Shown in pieces: positions 54,032 to 58,323 of a DNA stretch of 58,323 nucleotides. Positions within the stretch are counted from its first letter, which is position 1, and every line of letters begins with the position of its first letter. The DNA lies in contig CAJTLX010000017.1 of the NCBI GenBank assembly GCA_910577165.1, positions 1-58,323 on the forward strand. Reading direction: 5' to 3'. This DNA is from an uncultured Lachnospiraceae bacterium. GTDB lineage: Bacteria; Bacillota; Clostridia; Lachnospirales; Lachnospiraceae. The translations under genes were made by a program, and so were the position numbers. The notes under the pieces were generated by a model. The model made no database searches. It was given only the letters and a program-made list of their open reading frames with translations, and had not been told where the DNA came from.

Positions 54032-54064
54032 AGTATATCATGTCCTCCCAGCATATTTTGTCAA
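54032..54064 (-). promoter_or_regulatory. spoIIGA promoter with 21-bp spacer
   Basis: A perfect -35 TTGACA (54064-54059) and -10 TATACT (54037-54032) stand 21 bp apart. The spoIIG promoter of B. subtilis also has an unusually long spacer (22 bp) and needs Spo0A. The same design is therefore likely here. Confidence 0.65.
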
Positions 54065-54130
54065 ACGGGAGTGTGTTTCCAATTTTTTCTACTTCATTTT
54101 TCACCATAAATTTTTGTTTTTTTCCTATCT

Positions 54131-54191
54131 CTCTACAAAAAAAACAGACGTTCTCTGCTTTCTACAAAAAACATCTGCTTTCTACAAAAAA
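54131..54191 (-). promoter_or_regulatory. Three phased Spo0A-box-like repeats upstream of spoIIGA
   Basis: Three copies of TTTTTTGTAGA(A/G) on the minus strand (cores starting at 54132, 54161 and 54181 on the plus strand) are spaced 29 and 20 bp, close to whole helical turns. Two of them share an 18-bp unit, TTTTTTGTAGAAAGCAGA. The core TGTAGAA differs from the Spo0A box TGTCGAA by one base. They lie about 75-130 bp upstream of the -35 box. Confidence 0.5.
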
Positions 54192-54229
54192 TTTATGCAA
54201 ATTGTCCAAAAGATATTATCTTTCCTACC

Positions 54230-55588
54230 TTACCTTCGTTTTGTACTCTTCATCAAAAATTCCGGTATCTTGATCCCTTCATTTTTCTCAGAATGATCCG
54301 GTGTGATCACTGGCTTCGGTTTAGGTTGCAACGGCTGCTGCGGCATATAAGAAATGCCGGAGGATGGATTTGTCTGTGTGCGGTAAATACCGCCCCCACT
54401 TGGAGAATTGTAAGTAGTCATCGTCGACGGACGCTGTACAAACGGGCGTTGATTCGTCTGGTTCTGCCCAAATCCAGGAGTTACCTGCGGCTGAACCGGC
54501 GTTTGTACCGGTTCTGGATTTTCAAAGTTTTGCACTGGCGAAGGATTTGGAACGCCCTGATTATTTAACATATTTTGACAGGTATTTGGCTGTACATTTT
54601 TCTGATTCATAAACGACGGAGTCTTCACTGCTGGAACCACTTCCTCAAGTCCGGTCGCAATCACCGTGATCGTTGCTCTGTCCTGCACATTTGAATCCGG
54701 CACTGCACCGAAAATAACATAGGCCTCGTCGCCGATGCGCTCCTGCACATAGGTTGCTGCCTCGTCCACCTCGACTAATCCGATATCGCCGGAAATATTT
54801 AAGATCACATGGGAAGCCCCCTCGATCGTGGTCTCAAGCAGCGGGCTGGTGATTGCCTGCTGCACCGCTTCAATACATTTATTATCTCCCGTACCAACAC
54901 CGATACCGATATGTGCAATCCCCTTATTTTTCATTACGGTCTGCACATCCGCAAAGTCCAAATTGATTAGACCTGGCACGTTGATAAGGTCTGTAATGCC
55001 CTGCACACCCTGTTGAAGCACCTCGTCCGCCTTGCGGAGTGCCTCCGGCATCGGGGTGCGCCGATCTACAATCTCAAGCAGCTTCTCGTTTGGAATTACG
55101 ATAAGCGTGTCCACATTCTGTTTCAATTTTTCAATTCCGGCAAGTGCATTGTTCATGCGCTGTCTCGCCTCAAAACGAAATGGTTTTGTCACAATGCCGA
55201 CGGTCAAAATGCCAAGTTCCTTTGCGATCTGCGCTACCACTGGAGTCGCACCTGTTCCGGTACCGCCACCCATCCCACAGGTGACAAACACCATATCATG
55301 ATCGCGGATAATCTCCGTCAGCTCATCGCGGTTTTCCTCCGCCGCCTTCTCACCTATCTCCGGCATCATCCCCGCACCAAGTCCCTTGGTCAATTTCTCT
55401 CCGATCTGTATGCAGTTTGGCGCTTTACAAGTTCTAAGATGCTGCTTGTCCGTGTTGACACAGACAAACTCCACGCCCTGAATCCCTTCCTCAATCATTC
55501 GATTTACCGCGTTATTTCCCGCTCCCCCAACGCCAACTACCAAAATCTTCGCGGCCACATCCGCATCGTTTTTTCTAATCTCTAGCAA
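54230..55588 (-). CDS. ftsZ: Cell division protein FtsZ
   Basis: The protein has 452 residues from TTG 55588, which follows an AAGGAGG site by seven bases; a frame 51 nt longer exists. It has the tubulin signature GGGTGTGATP, the GTP-binding start VGVGGAGNNAVNRM, a long Pro/Gln/Asn-rich linker (about 320-430) and a C-terminal peptide ending IPEFLMKSTKRR that binds partner proteins. It forms the division ring. No ftsA is present beside it. Confidence 0.97.
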   Translation of the reverse strand: MLEIRKNDADVAAKILVVGVGGAGNNAVNRMIEEGIQGVEFVCVNTDKQHLRTCKAPNCIQIGEKLTKGLGAGMMPEIGEKAAEENRDELTEIIRDHDMVFVTCGMGGGTGTGATPVVAQIAKELGILTVGIVTKPFRFEARQRMNNALAGIEKLKQNVDTLIVIPNEKLLEIVDRRTPMPEALRKADEVLQQGVQGITDLINVPGLINLDFADVQTVMKNKGIAHIGIGVGTGDNKCIEAVQQAITSPLLETTIEGASHVILNISGDIGLVEVDEAATYVQERIGDEAYVIFGAVPDSNVQDRATITVIATGLEEVVPAVKTPSFMNQKNVQPNTCQNMLNNQGVPNPSPVQNFENPEPVQTPVQPQVTPGFGQNQTNQRPFVQRPSTMTTYNSPSGGGIYRTQTNPSSGISYMPQQPLQPKPKPVITPDHSEKNEGIKIPEFLMKSTKRR

Positions 55589-55722
55589 GGTGATTCCTCC
55601 TTCATCGTCACATATTTCCGGACTGCTCCTATCCGGCACTATTTATTGTAGACGATATGATATATATTCTCTTTCCTGCGAGAAATACACATTATATCCA
55701 TTCCCTCTTTATTGCCTACTTT

Positions 55723-55751
55723 ATAATATAGTGAAACTCAAAAATAATCAA
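55723..55751 (-). promoter_or_regulatory. Promoter of ftsZ
   Basis: The -35 box TTGATT (55751-55746), 17-bp spacer and -10 box TATTAT (55728-55723) lie about 130 bp before the ftsZ start, so ftsZ has its own promoter. Confidence 0.65.
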
Positions 55752-55827
55752 GCAGAATTTTATGAATTTTTTAAAAATTTTTCATGCAAATTGCTGATAC
55801 CTTTTTGCATTGGTAAGTATCTGTTCT

Positions 55828-56667
55828 TTATTCCTGTCCATCCCCGGTAATTCCCGACTCAGGAGGAGGCTCATTTGTCTCTGGAAAACCCATCCCCGGC
55901 ATGGGTGCGGATGATGAATCTCCATTTAAATCCTGTGCCGTAATCCGATTGTTTCCGTTTTCATAGGTCGTCATATCAATTCGCAGCTTTCTCTCCCCCA
56001 AAGTGGAAACGATTGATTTAAGTACTGAGAGTACTTCATCGTACTGCTCTCGTTTTCCGAGCAGAATCTGATTTCCGTCAATATGGAGTGTCACCGCATA
56101 ATCTTTGTCAAACGCGATCTCCGAAACGATAAGTTCCTGTTTTTGTATCAGGCGTGTCAGATCGAGAATCACATCAAAAATTCCTTCTTTCGCCGTAACC
56201 ATCTGCTCGAAAAGCACAATTTTTGAAAATTTCAGCCCGCTGACCACCGGCACATCGGGAAGCTTTATCTTAGAGCTTTCCACCACCATTCCGTCCCGGT
56301 CAAAGTACAGATAACTTCCCATCTGCTCCACGCATCCGGTTACAATTTTATCATGCACCGTCACTTCCACCGATCTGCGCCCGGTAAGTTCTGTCTCGAT
56401 CTTTTCCACAAAGGGAATCTCGCCATACCCAAACATACGCATATGCAGCCAAAAAAACAAACTGATTTTATCTGTCGGTTTTGTTATCAGAAATTCTTTT
56501 ATCTCCTGCTCGGAATACCTGCTTCCCCCCGTTACCGTAAATTCCCTGATCTCAAAGGTCTTTAAAAAGATCACGGCGATCAGCGAGAGAACAAGACAGA
56601 TGCACAGAGCAAATGTCAGTATCTTTTTTCCTTTTCTCACCGGTGCATATTTATATGTCTTTCTCAT
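55828..56667 (-). CDS. ftsQ: Cell division protein FtsQ/DivIB
   Basis: The 279-residue protein has a short basic N-terminus, one transmembrane helix (about 17-36), a POTRA-type domain (FEIREFTVTGGSRYSEQEI) and an FtsQ domain, and ends in a Pro-rich tail. It recruits the late divisome at midcell. It sits between murA and ftsZ, as in the dcw cluster. Confidence 0.9.
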   Translation of the reverse strand: MRKTYKYAPVRKGKKILTFALCICLVLSLIAVIFLKTFEIREFTVTGGSRYSEQEIKEFLITKPTDKISLFFWLHMRMFGYGEIPFVEKIETELTGRRSVEVTVHDKIVTGCVEQMGSYLYFDRDGMVVESSKIKLPDVPVVSGLKFSKIVLFEQMVTAKEGIFDVILDLTRLIQKQELIVSEIAFDKDYAVTLHIDGNQILLGKREQYDEVLSVLKSIVSTLGERKLRIDMTTYENGNNRITAQDLNGDSSSAPMPGMGFPETNEPPPESGITGDGQE

Positions 56668-56711
56668 ATTCTCAAGATAATTTCCTCTCCTAAAACTCTA
56701 ATGCCGCCCCA

Positions 56712-57971
56712 CTACAAAGCATCAAACTCTATTCTGGCACCAAGAGCTTTTAAATTTTCCACAAATCCCTCATATCCCCGCATTAAATATTCCACTCCAA
56801 AAACTCTGCTCTCTCCCTTTGCGGCAAGTGCCGCTACCAAAAGCGCGGCTGTCCCGCGCAGATCCCTTCCAATAAGCGTTTCGGGAGAGAGGGATAGAAC
56901 TCCCTCCACCACCACCTTATTCTCGTTAAGATAAATTTTTGCACCCATTTTTTTTAACTCGGAGACAACGCCAAAGCGCGCTTCAAAAATGGTTTCTTCA
57001 ATAATGGAAACTCCGTCAGAGAGTGCTGCGAGAGCGACAAACTGCGACTGCATATCCGTTGGAAATCCGGGATAAGGCTCGGTCTTTATATAGTCAAACG
57101 CACGAAGGCGCGCCTTTGCACTCCTCTTTACTAAAATGCCATCCGCAAAAAGATGAAATTCCGCGCCCGCTGCCTTTAACGGCTCTATCACCGAGAAAAG
57201 TTCCCCCACATCCGCCCCCTTTAGAAAAGCTTTTCCGCCCGCCGCAAGCACAGCGGTTATATAGGTTCCCGCGACAATCCGATCGGGGGGGATGGTATAG
57301 TCAAGTGGGTGTAGCTTCCCCACTCCTTCAATTTCAAGATGCGCCGTCCCAATGCCGGAAATCTTCGCACCCGCCATATTTAAGAAATGGCACAGATGCA
57401 CAACTTCCGGCTCCTTCGCTGCATTGTGCAGCCTTGTTGTCCCCGCCGCAAGCACGGCCACTAAAAGCGCATTCTGTGTCGCTCCGACGGAGGGGAATGG
57501 AAATACAATTTCCGCGCCCGAAACTAACTTAGTTCTCCCGCAGATCACCTCGCTCTCCTCGATAACTACCCCCAGTGCTTTTAGTGCGAGAAGGTGTAAG
57601 TCCACCGGGCGTTTGCCGATCACACATCCGCCCGGATGTGCGAGACGTGCCTGCCCAAATCTGGCGGTTAGCGCGCCGAGAAACAATATACATCCCCTGG
57701 TATCCGCCATATCTTTCTCATTGAGAACAACTGGATGCGCCCCGGCAGCATTTACGCAAAGCACCCCCTTATCCCAGGATACCGCTGCTCCAAGTTTTTG
57801 AAGCAGTGCCGCCATCGCCCGCACGTCCGCGATGTCCGGACAGTGAAAAAACCTAGTTTCTCCCGGAATTAAAAGCGATGCTGCAAGCATTGGCAAAACC
57901 GCATTTTTCGAACCCTGGAGTCCTATCTCACCGCAAAGCGGACAACCGCCCGAAATCTGAATACAAGCCAT
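56712..57971 (-). CDS. murA: UDP-N-acetylglucosamine 1-carboxyvinyltransferase
   Basis: The protein has 419 residues from ATG 57971; a GTG nine bases earlier is also in frame but sits on the GAGG site. It has QGSKNAVLPMLAASLL and the catalytic Cys in HPGGCVIGKRPVDLHL. It makes the first committed step of peptidoglycan synthesis, adding enolpyruvate to UDP-GlcNAc. Cys rather than Asp at the active site implies fosfomycin sensitivity of the enzyme; this is known of the family. Confidence 0.96.
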   Translation of the reverse strand: MACIQISGGCPLCGEIGLQGSKNAVLPMLAASLLIPGETRFFHCPDIADVRAMAALLQKLGAAVSWDKGVLCVNAAGAHPVVLNEKDMADTRGCILFLGALTARFGQARLAHPGGCVIGKRPVDLHLLALKALGVVIEESEVICGRTKLVSGAEIVFPFPSVGATQNALLVAVLAAGTTRLHNAAKEPEVVHLCHFLNMAGAKISGIGTAHLEIEGVGKLHPLDYTIPPDRIVAGTYITAVLAAGGKAFLKGADVGELFSVIEPLKAAGAEFHLFADGILVKRSAKARLRAFDYIKTEPYPGFPTDMQSQFVALAALSDGVSIIEETIFEARFGVVSELKKMGAKIYLNENKVVVEGVLSLSPETLIGRDLRGTAALLVAALAAKGESRVFGVEYLMRGYEGFVENLKALGARIEFDAL

Positions 57972-58051
57972 GGCACACACCTCAAAAAAAGCATCTGCTA
58001 CAGTTTATGCAGTCTCCCCTTCCATCGTGCATGGTTAATGCAAAATTTTAT

Positions 58052-58323
58052 TTATTGTTCCCCTTCAATCCGATCAGAAACGCTTAACACAATTCCCATC
58101 TCCATCATTAACACCAGGAGTGAACTGCCGCCGTAACTGATAAAGGGCAGCGGGATTCCAGTGGAGGGAATGGTGTTTGTCACCACTGCGACATTGATTA
58201 AAACCTGCACCGCAATATGTGCCATCACCCCCGTTGCAATCAAACTGCCAAATAGATCCGGCGCATTGATCGCAATAATAAAAATACGCCACAAAAGCAA
58301 TATAAACAAAAACAGTACTGCAA
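58052..58323 (-). CDS. ftsW: FtsW/RodA-type SEDS glycosyltransferase, C-terminal part
   Basis: The frame is open to the window edge and covers about the last 90 residues. It has three hydrophobic helices and the SEDS signature GIPLPFISYGGSSL. SEDS proteins polymerise glycan strands; because murA, ftsQ and ftsZ follow, FtsW is more likely than RodA or SpoVE. The start lies outside the window. Confidence 0.85.
   Translation of the reverse strand, partial: AVLFLFILLLWRIFIIAINAPDLFGSLIATGVMAHIAVQVLINVAVVTNTIPSTGIPLPFISYGGSSLLVLMMEMGIVLSVSDRIEGEQ

Noticed and set aside
54154..54190. Short repeats that could suggest a CRISPR array
   Set aside because: Only two to three units of 18 bp with 2-11 bp between them; no spacers of normal size and no cas genes. 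They fit a regulatory region better.

Overview
The window looks like a chromosomal segment of a motile, spore-forming Lachnospiraceae-type member of the Clostridia (Roseburia/Agathobacter/Butyrivibrio-like). This is an inference from a Bacillus-style fla/che operon, pro-sigma-E with SpoIIGA, CodY, a GH10 xylanase and moderate GC content. No 16S gene or other decisive marker is present. Almost every gene is on the minus strand, so the map reads from right to left.

Right end (58323 to 54230): the C-terminus of an FtsW/RodA-type SEDS protein, then murA, ftsQ/divIB and ftsZ (from a TTG start). Next come spoIIGA and sigE (53.9-52.4 kb) behind a promoter with 21 bp between its -35 and -10 boxes and three helically phased, Spo0A-box-like repeats. 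They are followed by fhs, a DUF4867-like gene paired with a lipoprotein GH10 xylanase, a lone plus-strand ylmC/ymxH gene, nrdR, and comM-dprA-topA-codY.

Centre (41421 to 7527): one nearly uninterrupted fla/che operon: flgB-flgC-fliE-fliF-fliG-fliH-fliI-fliJ-motE-like-fliK-flgD-(TIGR02530)-flgE-flbD-motA-motB-fliL-fliM-fliY-cheY-fliO-fliP-fliQ-fliR-flhB-flhA-flhF-flhG-pilZ-cheB-cheA-cheW-cheC-cheD-(small membrane protein)-sigD-fapA-(104-aa protein). It encodes the basal body, export apparatus, hook, stator, switch, chemotaxis core and the sigma factor for late genes. As in Bacillus subtilis, codY lies directly upstream of flgB; a CodY-box-like sequence lies between them.

Left end (7526 to 1): a TnpB-only IS200/IS605-type element sits between the operon and a DUF6115 gene, which occupies the place of B. 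subtilis swrB. The insertion seems to have cut this gene off from its ribosome binding site. After it come a truncated MltG/YceG-like membrane protein, an AT-rich scar with two 224-bp degenerate direct repeats, remnants of an IS4-like element and a truncated peptidase-like gene, then rpsB-tsf behind a structured leader, and a partial larE.

No completely new system was found. The most interesting points are the TnpB insertion and its predicted omega-RNA, the spoIIGA promoter, the terminator-embedded promoter before DUF4867-xylanase, the CodY/flagella junction, and several small unassigned proteins in the motility operon.
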